A DNA stretch of 64,000 nt from Pseudomonas fluorescens (GCF_019212185.1 NZ_CP078138.1:4570501-4634500); one strand, 5' to 3'; positions 17,331-28,938 are shown, counted from the stretch's first letter. Notes: generated by a model not told the origin, from the sequence alone. Translations and numbers: made by a program.

Positions 17331-18247
17331 ACGCCAGACCGACGGTGGGTCGCCCTGACCTCGTGATCACGGCGCACATCGAAAAAATGAAAGCGATTGC
17401 GCCCGCTTTGCTTGGCCACGTACATCGCCTGGTCGGCGTGACGCAGCAGGGTATCGGCATCTTCGTTGTCGAACGGAAACTGGGTAACGCCAATACTGGC
17501 GCAGACCTGGACCTCATGCCCGAGGATCGAATACGGAGACGAAATCGCCCCGAGTATGCGGTTGAGCACCCCGCGCAACTCGGCGATATCGTATACATAG
17601 CGCAAGATCAGCACGAACTCGTCGCCGGCCAACCGTGCCACTACATCTTCGCTGCGCACCATGCTGCGCAGGCGCTTGGCGACCTCGACCAATAGCAAGT
17701 CACCGCTGGCATGGCCATAGCCGTCATTCACCGCCTTGAAGCCATCGAGGTCGAGCATGCACACCGCCAGGGGCACTTCTTCGATTCGCGAGCCCTCCAG
17801 CGCCTGATTCAACAAGTCGGAAAGGAACGCTCGATTGGGCAGCCCGGTCAGTACGTCATGCCCCACCCGCCACTGCAGTGCGTGCAGCAGCCGGCGCTTT
17901 TCACTGGCATCAAAGGCAATCGACAGATAACGATGGACCCGCCCGGACACCGGCTCCAGCACCGGCAACAGGGTGCAGTCGACCCAATACAGGCTGCCGT
18001 CCTTGGCGCGATTGCAGATTTCACCCTTCCAGACGTTGCCCAAGGCAATGGTGCGCCACAATGTGGCGAAGAATTCCGCCGGGTGCAGGCCGGAATTAAC
18101 CAAGCGATGGTCGGCGCCCAGCAGCTCGTCTCGCCGATAGCCGGAAACACTGCAGAATTGATCGTTGACGTAGGTAATCCGGCCATCGAGGTCGGTTTCG
18201 CAGAACAAGGCAGCGGCATCCACTGCCTTGCGGTATTTCTCATCCAT
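17327..18247 (-). CDS. PAS-GGDEF diguanylate cyclase
   Basis: 306 residues, soluble. A PAS domain (about 12-125; DGRITYVNDQF, then the PAC segment after SGYRRDELLG) is joined to a GGDEF domain that makes cyclic di-GMP. The active-site loop reads AGDEF, a common functional variant. RSED five residues upstream fits the RxxD product-inhibition site. No membrane segment or signal peptide is present, so the PAS domain should sense a cytoplasmic or redox signal. It is convergent with the orphan binding protein. Confidence 0.92.
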   Translation of the reverse strand: MDEKYRKAVDAAALFCETDLDGRITYVNDQFCSVSGYRRDELLGADHRLVNSGLHPAEFFATLWRTIALGNVWKGEICNRAKDGSLYWVDCTLLPVLEPVSGRVHRYLSIAFDASEKRRLLHALQWRVGHDVLTGLPNRAFLSDLLNQALEGSRIEEVPLAVCMLDLDGFKAVNDGYGHASGDLLLVEVAKRLRSMVRSEDVVARLAGDEFVLILRYVYDIAELRGVLNRILGAISSPYSILGHEVQVCASIGVTQFPFDNEDADTLLRHADQAMYVAKQSGRNRFHFFDVRRDHEVRATHRRSGV

Positions 18248-18640
18248 GAGTCTGGCCCGTTGTGGCTAGCGGTCGTAAGGTTCGACCAGTGCGCAACGCC
18301 CGGAAGAGGTGTGTAAGCGGGAACAGGATTGCCCGGCAGCGGGTGAAATCAGATGCACATCAACACTCCATGAACGGCGGGTGATGGCCCACGAATAGCC
18401 AAAGAACAACTAGTCTTAGCGACCTCGTACCCGCCTTACGCGACGCCTCGATCGGCGAAATCGCGGCCGATGATGGCCGTTTCATATCGTCTCAACCCCG
18501 ATATTCAGGTGCCGAAATACCCGTAAGAAAGCGCGATTCTACGAAATACATCACATTTTGCAAGACAAGGTAATGAATCATGCAGTTGTGCAATGCCAAA
18601 ATCTATCGTTAAGTTCTTGATTCTAAATGGGAATTGAGCG
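18248..18640. other. Intergenic region before the XRE regulator
   Basis: 393 bp between divergently transcribed genes. I see no coding frame with a ribosome site, no REP unit and no terminator. The last 100 bp are clearly more AT-rich (for example around TACATCACATTTTGC) and probably hold the promoter of the XRE gene. Confidence 0.5.
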
Positions 18641-18955
18641 ATGCAGATTTCAAGTTTGGGTCCAGCCATCAAACGCTATCGCAAGGTAGCGGGGCTCACT
18701 CAGGCTGAACTCGGCGAAAAAACCGGTTTTGACCCCAAAACCATCAGCCGCTTCGAAACCGGCACCTATACCCCCAGCGTGGAAGCACTGTTTACGCTTG
18801 CCAGCGCTCTGGGAGTGAAGCTCAAGGTATTTTTCGCCGATTATGGCGACGAAGACGAACAGCGAGCCTATCTATTCGGTGTCATACACAAAGCCCCCCC
18901 AAAGGATCTGGGAAAGCTGATCGCAGCGGTTGATCACGCCTTGTCCAAGCCTTAG
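18641..18955 (+). CDS. Small XRE-family helix-turn-helix regulator
   Basis: 104 residues. The helix-turn-helix spans about residues 10-62 (GLTQAELGEKTGFDPKTISR is the core) and is followed by a short C-terminal extension. It resembles stand-alone Cro/CI-like regulators. No toxin gene is adjacent on either side, so there is no sign of a toxin-antitoxin pair. The gene lies alone between two diguanylate cyclase genes and ends just before a perfect 18-bp hairpin. Its targets are unknown. Confidence 0.85.
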   Translation: MQISSLGPAIKRYRKVAGLTQAELGEKTGFDPKTISRFETGTYTPSVEALFTLASALGVKLKVFFADYGDEDEQRAYLFGVIHKAPPKDLGKLIAAVDHALSKP

Positions 18956-18967
18956 AGCCGGTTACAG

Positions 18968-19008
18968 AACACAGCAGTGGCAACGCCCGACGTTGCCACT
19001 GCTGTGTT
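18968..19008. terminator. Perfect 18-bp hairpin between convergent genes
   Basis: AACACAGCAGTGGCAACG and its exact complement flank the 5-base loop CCCGA. It sits 12 bp after the XRE stop and 32 bp from the end of the opposing cyclase gene, where a bidirectional terminator is expected. Neither strand has a clean T run (GCGCGCG follows), so its terminating strength is uncertain. Confidence 0.65.
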
Positions 19009-19040
19009 GCGCGCGCGATAAAAACCCTGGGTAGCGCCGC

Positions 19041-20219
19041 TCAACCGACGGAGAGCGACGCATGAGCGCCACGGGTGCGATCCACCAGGCGGATTCGGTC
19101 GCGACCGCTGCGCTTGGACTCATACAAAGCTGAGTCGCCCTGCTCAATCAAGGGGGCGAGACTGGCGGGTGGCTGGTCGAACAGGCTTGCGCCCATGCTC
19201 AGGGTGACCGGCTCAGGGGTCACGAACGCTTGCTCGGCGGCGTGCTGGAACTGCTTGCGCAGCGCTTCGCCCAGGCCGACAACCTTATCGTTCGAGGCGT
19301 CGTTCAACAGGATCACGAACTCATCGCCACCCAAGCGGGCGACCAATGCCCCCTCGGGCAATACCCCACGAATCAACTCGCTGAGGGTGACCAGCAGGCG
19401 ATCCCCGGCGGTATGCCCATACAAGTCATTCACCAGTTTGAAGTTATCGATATCGATCAACAGCACCGCACCCGGATGCGTCGCAGAGACCGAGCCCAGC
19501 AGACGCGGCGCCCGCACCTCGAGGGCCCGCCGGTTGTACAGCGCGGTCAGCGGATCACGCGCCGCCAGGCGGGCGATCTGCCGCTCCCGTCGGTAGCGCT
19601 CGGTGCCGGTCATCGACAGCGCGATCAACATGATTGCTATCGCCCCCTCGACCAGCGAAATCTGAATGATCTCGCCGCGAAAGGCCGCCAGATCAATAAG
19701 GGTGCCAGGAATGACCGCGGTCATGGCTTTGATCAAATAGAAAAGCCCATGACCCAGCAGCACGTAGCGCAACTGCACCGCACCAATACTCAACGACCGG
19801 CCATGGGGCCGAAGCAACAAGCTGGCCCGCATCATCAGCACGGCAACCAGCAGGGAGTTGGCCATCAGCATGATCTTCGACCACGACGGCTCATTCGGCA
19901 GCAACAGCAGCCCCAGCCAAAGCAGGAAAATCAGATACCAGCCACGAGACAGCCGCTGCTGGGTAAACCGCGCCACTCCCAGCAGGAAAAACCAGTGAGC
20001 AACGATCAGCAAGCCGTTGGCGAACCAGATACCGATCAGCAAAAAGCCATTGACCCGCAGCAGGGCCAGGGTCGAACCCACGGAAATCGTCGCAAAGCCC
20101 GCACTCCACAACAGCAGCGACGACTCCCCAATAATCCGCCACTCGATCGCCAGATACAGCGCAGCTGCGCCGGCAAGGGCAATTGAAAGCATCAATAGCG
20201 TGGGGGGATCGAGCGCCAT
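19041..20219 (-). CDS. Membrane-bound GGDEF diguanylate cyclase
   Basis: 392 residues from ATG 20219; a longer frame exists, but the hydrophobic start MALDPPTLLMLSIALAG fits the real N-terminus. Six or seven membrane helices fill residues 1-205, followed by a GGDEF domain (about 225-385) with an intact GGDEF loop (LVARLGGDEFVILL). The position of the inhibitory RxxD site reads PEGA, so product inhibition through that site is not expected, unlike the PAS-GGDEF gene 800 bp away. The sensory membrane domain does not match a named family that I recognise. Confidence 0.9.
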   Translation of the reverse strand: MALDPPTLLMLSIALAGAAALYLAIEWRIIGESSLLLWSAGFATISVGSTLALLRVNGFLLIGIWFANGLLIVAHWFFLLGVARFTQQRLSRGWYLIFLLWLGLLLLPNEPSWSKIMLMANSLLVAVLMMRASLLLRPHGRSLSIGAVQLRYVLLGHGLFYLIKAMTAVIPGTLIDLAAFRGEIIQISLVEGAIAIMLIALSMTGTERYRRERQIARLAARDPLTALYNRRALEVRAPRLLGSVSATHPGAVLLIDIDNFKLVNDLYGHTAGDRLLVTLSELIRGVLPEGALVARLGGDEFVILLNDASNDKVVGLGEALRKQFQHAAEQAFVTPEPVTLSMGASLFDQPPASLAPLIEQGDSALYESKRSGRDRIRLVDRTRGAHASLSVG

Positions 20220-20395
20220 GGGAGACTGCCTGGGAGAAATCGGCTGATAGGCCGCGAGTGTAAGCGTTTGCCAGGGATTTTCGCAGCAGAAGCGCTTCAG
20301 TTGAGCGATCGGAAACGACGAATAGCGCACAGAGCGCTGACAATTTGAATTTTTTTCGAAGAGTGCCCTGAGAACTCAAGGACTTAGAGATAGGT

Positions 20396-20505
20396 GGTAA
20401 CCCCACCAGCCACACCCCGGCACACAATGTTCCCGCTGTGGCTGCTTCCTTCCGGATCTGACCAGGTTCACGGGTAATCGTTGCGGGGGGACCGATGGGG
20501 TCACC
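20396..20505 (-). ncRNA. ffs: Signal recognition particle 4.5S RNA
   Basis: Read on the minus strand, the conserved SRP apical domain is present: GGTCAGATCCGGAAGGAAGC, i.e. the GGAA tetraloop and the asymmetric AGC/ACC loop bound by Ffh. The 5' end GGTGACCCCA pairs perfectly (with one G-U) with the 3' end TGGGGTTACC, closing the long hairpin and fixing the ends at about 20505 and 20396. The length of about 110 nt fits the bacterial small SRP RNA. The extra 3' bases TATCTC may be trimmed. It targets membrane proteins to SecYEG with Ffh/FtsY. Confidence 0.95.
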
Positions 20506-20537
20506 ATAACGACACTCGCCAGTCGGCGAGCCGCGCC

Positions 20538-20565
20538 ATTGTACCTATCTGCGACGAAGTTACAA
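20538..20565 (-). promoter_or_regulatory. Probable sigma-70 promoter of ffs
   Basis: On the minus strand, TTGTAA and TACAAT are 16 bp apart. They sit about 33 bp before the mature 5' end of the 4.5S RNA, implying a short 5' leader that is trimmed. Inferred from sequence only. Confidence 0.55.
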
Positions 20566-20622
20566 CCGTTCACGCAGATTAAAAAACATGAGTCCGTTCA
20601 ATGACCTGCGATAGCCCCGGTT

Positions 20623-21786
20623 TCATTGCACGAGCACCTCGTCAGCCCTGCCGCCCTGCTCCTGAATCACCAGGTGGATGAAATGCAATTTGCCGATGAC
20701 GGCGGGCGATAGGACGAAGGGGTAGAAGTCTGGCTGCCCCATGCTGCGCGACAGTTCGTTGAGCATGCCAGCCAGTTCGATCCAGGCATTGACGAAGGCG
20801 AGGAACGCCGGTGCACTGGGGTCCTGCGGATCGTAGAGCACGTTCGAAGGGAAGGGTTGATAGTCGAGGTCCATTTCCCGCGCGCTCATGCCGAAACCCA
20901 GGGCTGTGTCGAGGGCATCCATCATGTGCAGGTAATGCGCCCAGGTTTCCGCCCAGTCCTCCCAGGGATGCATGCTGGCATAGGCGCTGACATGCCGTTC
21001 CGGCCACCCCAGGGGCGCACCCTGACGATAATGGCGTTGCATCGCTTGAGCGTAGTTGTCGCGCTCGTCGCCGAATAAACGGCGAAAGTCATCGAGCCAC
21101 GGACCGCCAGCGATCAGCCGATCCCAATAGTAGTGGCCGATTTCATGACGAAAATGCCCGAGCAAGGTGCGATAGGGCTCGTGCATCTGCAGTCGGACCT
21201 GCTCGCGGTGCGCATCGTCGGCCTCGCGGATATCCAGGGTGATCAGGCCGGCGGCGTGGCCGGTGGTAGGCAACTGGCCCTCAAGGTCGACACCGACAAA
21301 ATCAAAGGCCAAGCCGCGTTCGGCGTCGGCATACTTGCCCATCACCGGTAAACCCAGGCCAAGTAACTGCGCCACCAGTCGCCGCTTGGCGGTCTCGACC
21401 TTGCGCCACAGCTCATGGTTTTGCCGGATCGACAGATCGGGGATGGTCTGGTTCAGGCTGCAGGCCAGGCAATGCGCGCCGGGATCCGCGAGCGGCACCA
21501 GCCAATTGCAGGCCGCCGGGGTGTCGAGGTTGGCGCAACGGCGAAATAGCCCGGCGTCCGCTCGCGCATCGAGCAGCCAGGTGCCCGGCTCAACACCCGC
21601 CTGTAACGACGAAACGCAGGCATGTCCAGGCGCATAGCCCAGCACCGCCGAACAGGCCAGGCACTGGCTGTTGCGAAAAAACACCGCCTGCCCGCAACGA
21701 CACTGCCAGACCTTGCTGTCGCGCGGGCTTGCGCCGATGAAGGGTGCGGCAATACGCGAGCTGAGTTGTTCGAAGAAGCGCTGCAT
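20623..21786 (-). CDS. Zinc-ribbon putative metallopeptidase (Peptidase_Mx type)
   Basis: 387 residues from ATG 21786, which is preceded by GGGAGAGA. Two N-terminal zinc ribbons (CRCGQAVFFRNSQCLAC near 20-40; CNWL...HCLAC near 95-115) precede a domain with HEIGH at 214-218, the zinc-protease signature HExxH. A downstream Glu/His-rich stretch (WEDWAETWAHYLH) may complete the metal site. This layout matches the widespread bacterial family called putative zinc-binding metallopeptidase, whose substrate is unknown. No signal peptide is present, so it is cytoplasmic. It is the last of the ligA-zipA-smc strand run, 70 bp after ligA. Confidence 0.85.
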   Translation of the reverse strand: MQRFFEQLSSRIAAPFIGASPRDSKVWQCRCGQAVFFRNSQCLACSAVLGYAPGHACVSSLQAGVEPGTWLLDARADAGLFRRCANLDTPAACNWLVPLADPGAHCLACSLNQTIPDLSIRQNHELWRKVETAKRRLVAQLLGLGLPVMGKYADAERGLAFDFVGVDLEGQLPTTGHAAGLITLDIREADDAHREQVRLQMHEPYRTLLGHFRHEIGHYYWDRLIAGGPWLDDFRRLFGDERDNYAQAMQRHYRQGAPLGWPERHVSAYASMHPWEDWAETWAHYLHMMDALDTALGFGMSAREMDLDYQPFPSNVLYDPQDPSAPAFLAFVNAWIELAGMLNELSRSMGQPDFYPFVLSPAVIGKLHFIHLVIQEQGGRADEVLVQ

Positions 21787-21856
21787 GACGATCTCTCCCG
21801 GGGCACCCAAGTCTAGATCCCCCGGCAGCGCCGAACGTTCCTTTTTTTCGCCGCAA

Positions 21857-24255
<2,399 letters not shown>

Positions 24256-24305
24256 AATTTGTAGATGCGGTGCAGATTCATTGTAGGCGTTGGCGACTTC
24301 AAGGA

Positions 24306-24335
24306 CGCCATCGCCGGCAAGCCGGCTCCTACAAG
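24306..24335. repeat. Second-type REP-like palindrome between zipA and ligA
   Basis: CCATCGCCGGCAAGCCGGCTCCTACA contains a GCCGG-CAA-GCCGGC core followed by TCCTACA. This is the other common extragenic palindrome class of fluorescent pseudomonads, and its sequence differs from the GCGAGCAGGCTCGC units elsewhere in the window. Only one copy is seen. Confidence 0.75.
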
Positions 24336-24357
24336 GATCATTCACAACGGGGCAATA

Positions 24358-25212
24358 TCAGCGCTTCTGGGTCAGGGCGCGACGTTCGAACTCGACGATG
24401 CGCTGACGGTAATGCTCGATGGTTTGCGCGGTCAGTACGCTGCGCTGATCATCCTTGAGCTCGCCGTTCAGTTCCTGGGACAGCTTGCGCGCCGCTGCCA
24501 CCATCACGTCGAAGGCCTGCTTCGGATGACGCGGGCCCGGCAAGCCGAGGAAGAAGCTCACCGCCGGGGTGCTGAAGTGATCGATGTCGTCCAGGTCGAA
24601 AACACCCGGCTTGACCGCGTTGGCCATGGAGAACAACACTTCGCCGTTGCCGGCCATGCTTTCGTGGCGATGGAAGATATCCATCTCGCCGAAGCGCAGG
24701 CCGCTTTCGAGAATATTCTGCAGCAGCGCCGGGCCTTTGAAGCCAGCGGCATCACGGCAGATCACGCTGATCACCAGCACTTCTTCCGCTTGCGGCTGCT
24801 CCTTATCGGAGGCGCTGCTGGAAACTTTGCCTTCGTCCGGGAAATCATCGTCACGGCTGCTGAAGCTCGGGCCGCCATCCAGATCCAGGTTGAGGTTCAA
24901 GTCACCCTGCGCCGGCTCGCTGTGACCGCGCTTGCCACGCTTGGAACCCGATTCACGAGGCTCGCGGGCCGGCATGCTCACCGACGGCAGATCATGCTCG
25001 TCCAGTTGCGGTTCTTTGTGGGTATCCAGCACGCGCGGCGGGCCCAGCACTTCGGCGCCGCTGTCTTCGTCGGGCAGGTTGGACAGGTTGCGGTCCAGGC
25101 GAAACTTGAGCTTGCCCTTGCCGCCGCGCATGCGCCGCCAGCCATCAAAAAGAATACCGGCAATGACAATAATGCCGATGACGATCAGCCACTCGCGCAG
25201 ACCGATTTCCAT
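24358..25212 (-). CDS. zipA: Cell division protein ZipA
   Basis: 284 residues. The N-terminus is a membrane anchor facing inwards ([20 protein letters not shown]), followed by a basic then acidic/proline linker (about 30-145) and the C-terminal FtsZ-binding domain (about 150-280; [23 protein letters not shown]-like segment). It tethers the Z ring to the inner membrane. The gene order smc-zipA-ligA is the standard one in Pseudomonas. A 237-bp gap with an inverted repeat separates it from smc. Confidence 0.95.
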   Translation of the reverse strand: MEIGLREWLIVIGIIVIAGILFDGWRRMRGGKGKLKFRLDRNLSNLPDEDSGAEVLGPPRVLDTHKEPQLDEHDLPSVSMPAREPRESGSKRGKRGHSEPAQGDLNLNLDLDGGPSFSSRDDDFPDEGKVSSSASDKEQPQAEEVLVISVICRDAAGFKGPALLQNILESGLRFGEMDIFHRHESMAGNGEVLFSMANAVKPGVFDLDDIDHFSTPAVSFFLGLPGPRHPKQAFDVMVAAARKLSQELNGELKDDQRSVLTAQTIEHYRQRIVEFERRALTQKR

Positions 25213-25251
25213 GTAATCCCGTGCCTCTATGAAAAATGCTGAAAAATAAGG

Positions 25252-25270
25252 GGTTTACAACCTGTAAACC
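25252..25270. repeat. Short inverted repeat upstream of zipA
   Basis: GGTTTACA-ACC-TGTAAACC is a perfect 8-bp inverted repeat about 40 bp before the zipA start. On the minus strand CCTTATTTTTC follows, so it may be a weak terminator for smc or an operator for zipA. I cannot tell which from the sequence. Confidence 0.45.
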
Positions 25271-25449
25271 GCTTTAAAACGTGGAGCCAACTCTATGTTC
25301 TGACAGGCTTTTGCCCACGTACACGAAAAATTGATCTTAAACTAGCACGACCAAAGGTAACTTTACAGCGCTGCGCGGCGACAAGTTTCAAGGGCCAGGC
25401 CGCAACTTGTCCTACTTGCCTCTCGCCCCTTGCAACCTGCTGTGTGCCG

Positions 25450-28400
25450 TCAGGCGTCCACCATCGCCATCGCCTCCTCGACATCCACCGCCACCAGGCG
25501 CGAACAGCCCGGTTCATGCATGGTTACGCCCATCAATTGGTCAGCCATTTCCATGGCAATCTTGTTGTGGGTGATATAGATGAATTGCACGGTTTGCGAC
25601 ATTTCCTTGACCAGTTTGGCGTAGCGTCCGACGTTGGCGTCATCCAGCGGGGCATCAACTTCATCGAGCATGCAGAACGGCGCCGGATTGAGTTTGAAGA
25701 TGGCAAAGACCAGGGCCAAAGCCGTCAGGGCTTTTTCGCCGCCGGAGAGCAAATGGATGGTGCTGTTCTTCTTCCCGGGTGGACGCGCCATGATTGTCAC
25801 CCCTGTATCGAGTAGATCTTCGCCCGTCAGTTCCAAATAAGCGCTGCCACCACCGAAAACTTTTGGGAAAAGAGCCTGTAAACCGCCATTGATCTGATCA
25901 AAGGTATCCTTGAAGCGGTTGCGGGTTTCCTTGTCGATCTTGCGAATGACGTTTTCCAGGGTTTCCAACGCTTCCACCAGATCCGCGTCCTGGGCATCCA
26001 GATAGCGCTTGCGCTCGGACTGCTGCTGATACTCGTCGATGGCCGCCAGGTTGATCGCGCCCAGGCGCTGGATACGCGCGGCAATCCGCTCGAGTTCTTC
26101 CTCGGCGTCTTTCTCGTTGGCCTCGGCCACCAGGGTCGCCAGCACGCCGTGCAGGTCGTAGCCGTCCTCGAGCAGTTGATCCTGCAGCGTCTTGCGCCGC
26201 ACGCTCAGCGCCTGCCATTCCATGCGCTGCTGTTCCAGCTGACCACGGATCAATTGCGATTGCTGCTCGGCCTGGGTCCGGCGCTTCTCCGCTTCGCGCA
26301 GCTCGCGATCGGCGTCTTCGAGGGCGATCTGCGCAGTGCGCAACTCTTCGTCGACGCTCATGCGTTTTTCCAGCAGCTCTTCCAGGCGCAGGCGCATCTC
26401 TTCCAGCGGCGCCTCGCCCTCCTCCAGATTGAGGCTCAGTTGTTCGCGCTTCTCCGTCAGGCGCTCGGACTGCAATTCCAGGCGCTCCAGGGCCTGGCGC
26501 GTGGAATCGTGCTGGGCCTTGAGCGAGCCCAGGCGCACCGCCAGTTGATGGGCGTGATCCTTGTGCTGACGGGCTTCCTGGCGCACCCGATCGAGGCGTT
26601 CACGCAAGCTGTCGCGCTGGGCCATGAGCAGTTCGCGCTGCTCGGTGTCCAGGGCCATGCTGTCGAGGGCTTCCTGCAATTGCAGGCGCGCCTCGCCGAT
26701 CTGTTCGTGCTCCAGCTCGCGCTGCTCGGCCAACTCCGCCAACTCTTCATCGAGACGACGGCGGCGCAGGGTCAACTGCTCGGCCTTGGCTTTGCCGGCG
26801 GAGAGCTGGGCTTTCAATTCGCCTTGCTGGCGCGCTTCGTCCTGAAGCAGGCGGCGCAAGTGTTCGCGGCCGTTTTCCTGCTGACGCTGCTGGGCGCGCA
26901 GGTTCTGCAAGGTGCTTTCAAGAGTCTCGACCGTGGCTTCGCGTTCTTCGCGCTCAAGCCCCAGTCGCTGAATTTCCTGACCTCGGGCCAATACACCGCT
27001 TTCGGCTTCACTGGCGCGCCGCACCCGCAGAAAGTGCCGGCCGATCCAGTAGCCGTCGCGGCTGATCAGACTCTCGCCGGCCGTCAGGCGGGTGCGCAGC
27101 GCCAACGCCTGCTCGAGGCTGTCGACTGGCTTGACCTGGCCCAGCCAGGGCGACAGGTCGATGGACGCCTCGACCTTGTCCAACAGACTGCCGGCAACGC
27201 GCACGCCGTCGCTGGCCGGACTGAGCAGACGCAGATCGCCCTGGGCAAACCCGGACAGGTCATAACCGCCGACATCGTCTACCAGCACCGCCTGCAAATC
27301 GGCCCCGAGCACGGTTTCCACCGCCAGTTCCCAGCCGGCCTCGACCTTGAGGCCTTCGGCCAGTCGCGGACGTTCGGCCAACTGTTGCTCGCGCAACCAC
27401 TCGGCGGTACCGGTGCCCGGATCCAGCGCGGCTTGCTGCAAGGCTTCGAGCGAAGCCAGGCGACCATTCAGGCGCTGCAGATCACCCTGGGCCTGTTGCT
27501 GGTTGTGCAAGGCGGTTTGCAGTTCCTGGCGCAATTGTTCAAGGCGCTCGACCTGGGACTCTTCGCTGGCTTGCAGGTCTTCCAGGGTCGCTTCGCTGGC
27601 GGCGAGCTGCTCGCTGAGTTCGAGCATCGCCGCGTCTTCCGGATTCGCCGCCAACTGGTCACGCTCTTCAGCCAACCGGCGCTGACGCTCGGCCAGGCGT
27701 TCGACGCTGGTTTCCAGTTGCTGGATGCGCGACTGCTGCACTTCCGCCTGGCGCCGAGGCTCCGTAGAGGCCAGGTTGAAACTGTCCCACTGTTCCTGCC
27801 AGCCATGCATGGTGGTTTCGGATTCTTCCAGCGCGGCGGCAGCTTCCTCGGCGGCGGCGCTGGTGACTTCCTGCTCAGGGGTGAGCACGTCCAGCTCTTC
27901 GCCGAGGGTTAGCAGCAGCGTGCGGTCGTGACCCAGGTGCGACTCGGTTTCCAGGCGCGCGCGCTCGGCTTCCTTGAGATCGTCCTGCAATTGACGCAAG
28001 CGCTGCTGACCGTGCTGGATGCTTTGCTCGACCCGGGCGATGTCGCCGCCGACCGAATAGAAGCGTCCCTGCACCAGATTGAAGCGCTCGGAGAGGTCGT
28101 GGTGGCCGTCTCGCAACCTTTCGATGCTCGCGTCGGCATTGCGCTGCTCGGCCACCAGGGCTTCGAAACTGATTTCCTGATTGCCAATGATCGCTTCGCG
28201 CTGGCCGACCTGCTCGTTCAGGGCCTGCCAACGCAACGCCGAGAGTTGGGCCTTGAGCTGACGCTCTTCGGCCTTGTATTCCTGATACTTCTCGGCAGCC
28301 TGGGCCTGGCGGTGCAGGCGTTCGAGCTGGCGCGTCAGTTCTTCGCGCAGGTCGGTCAGTCGCTCAAGGTTTTCGTGGGTGCGACGGATCCGGTTTTCCG

Positions 28401-28938
28401 TCTCGCGCCGGCGCTCCTTGTACTTGGAGATCCCTGCCGCTTCCTCGATGAAGTTGCGCAGGTCTTCGGGCTTGGACTCGATCAACTTGGAGATCATCCC
28501 CTGTTCGATGATCGAGTAACTGCGCGGCCCCAGGCCCGTGCCGAGGAAAATGTCGGTGATGTCACGGCGCCGGCACTTGGTACCGTTGAGGTAATAGGTG
28601 GTCTGGCTGTCACGGGTGACTTTGCGGCGAATCGAAATCTCCGCATAGGCTGCGTATTCACCGAGCAAGGTGCCGTCGGAGTTATCGAACACCAGTTCGA
28701 TACTGGCCTGGCTCACCGGCTTGCGGCTGGTGGAGCCGTTGAAGATGACGTCAGTCATCGACTCGCCACGGAGGTTCTTCGCCGAACTCTCGCCCATCAC
28801 CCAGCGCACGGCGTCGATGATGTTCGACTTGCCGCAACCGTTGGGACCGACCACTGCCGCCATGTTACTGGGGAAGTTCACCGTGGTCGGGTCGACGAAG
28901 GACTTGAACCCCGCCAGCTTGATGCATTTGAGCCGCAT
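25450..28938 (-). CDS. smc: Chromosome segregation ATPase SMC
   Basis: 1162 residues from ATG 28938 (MRLKCIKLAGFKSF); a longer frame exists but starts inside the neighbouring gene. The protein has an N-terminal head with Walker A GPNGCGKSN (around residues 32-40), long coiled coils (about 170-490 and 670-1000) and a hinge near 510-640. The C-terminal head has the signature LLSGGEKALTALAL and Walker B CMLDEVDAPLDD. It organises and segregates the chromosome; partners ScpAB are not in this window. Only 2 bp separate it from the GntR gene upstream, so the two are probably co-transcribed. Confidence 0.97.
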   Translation of the reverse strand: MRLKCIKLAGFKSFVDPTTVNFPSNMAAVVGPNGCGKSNIIDAVRWVMGESSAKNLRGESMTDVIFNGSTSRKPVSQASIELVFDNSDGTLLGEYAAYAEISIRRKVTRDSQTTYYLNGTKCRRRDITDIFLGTGLGPRSYSIIEQGMISKLIESKPEDLRNFIEEAAGISKYKERRRETENRIRRTHENLERLTDLREELTRQLERLHRQAQAAEKYQEYKAEERQLKAQLSALRWQALNEQVGQREAIIGNQEISFEALVAEQRNADASIERLRDGHHDLSERFNLVQGRFYSVGGDIARVEQSIQHGQQRLRQLQDDLKEAERARLETESHLGHDRTLLLTLGEELDVLTPEQEVTSAAAEEAAAALEESETTMHGWQEQWDSFNLASTEPRRQAEVQQSRIQQLETSVERLAERQRRLAEERDQLAANPEDAAMLELSEQLAASEATLEDLQASEESQVERLEQLRQELQTALHNQQQAQGDLQRLNGRLASLEALQQAALDPGTGTAEWLREQQLAERPRLAEGLKVEAGWELAVETVLGADLQAVLVDDVGGYDLSGFAQGDLRLLSPASDGVRVAGSLLDKVEASIDLSPWLGQVKPVDSLEQALALRTRLTAGESLISRDGYWIGRHFLRVRRASEAESGVLARGQEIQRLGLEREEREATVETLESTLQNLRAQQRQQENGREHLRRLLQDEARQQGELKAQLSAGKAKAEQLTLRRRRLDEELAELAEQRELEHEQIGEARLQLQEALDSMALDTEQRELLMAQRDSLRERLDRVRQEARQHKDHAHQLAVRLGSLKAQHDSTRQALERLELQSERLTEKREQLSLNLEEGEAPLEEMRLRLEELLEKRMSVDEELRTAQIALEDADRELREAEKRRTQAEQQSQLIRGQLEQQRMEWQALSVRRKTLQDQLLEDGYDLHGVLATLVAEANEKDAEEELERIAARIQRLGAINLAAIDEYQQQSERKRYLDAQDADLVEALETLENVIRKIDKETRNRFKDTFDQINGGLQALFPKVFGGGSAYLELTGEDLLDTGVTIMARPPGKKNSTIHLLSGGEKALTALALVFAIFKLNPAPFCMLDEVDAPLDDANVGRYAKLVKEMSQTVQFIYITHNKIAMEMADQLMGVTMHEPGCSRLVAVDVEEAMAMVDA

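Noticed and set aside
18641-18955. XRE gene as the antitoxin of a toxin-antitoxin pair
   Set aside because: No small toxin-like gene lies on either side; upstream is a 393-bp non-coding gap and downstream a hairpin.
26149-27912. 587-codon open frame antisense to smc
   Set aside because: Leu/Gln/Ala-rich low-complexity product that mirrors the Glu/Leu/Arg coiled coil of SMC; typical GC-rich shadow frame.
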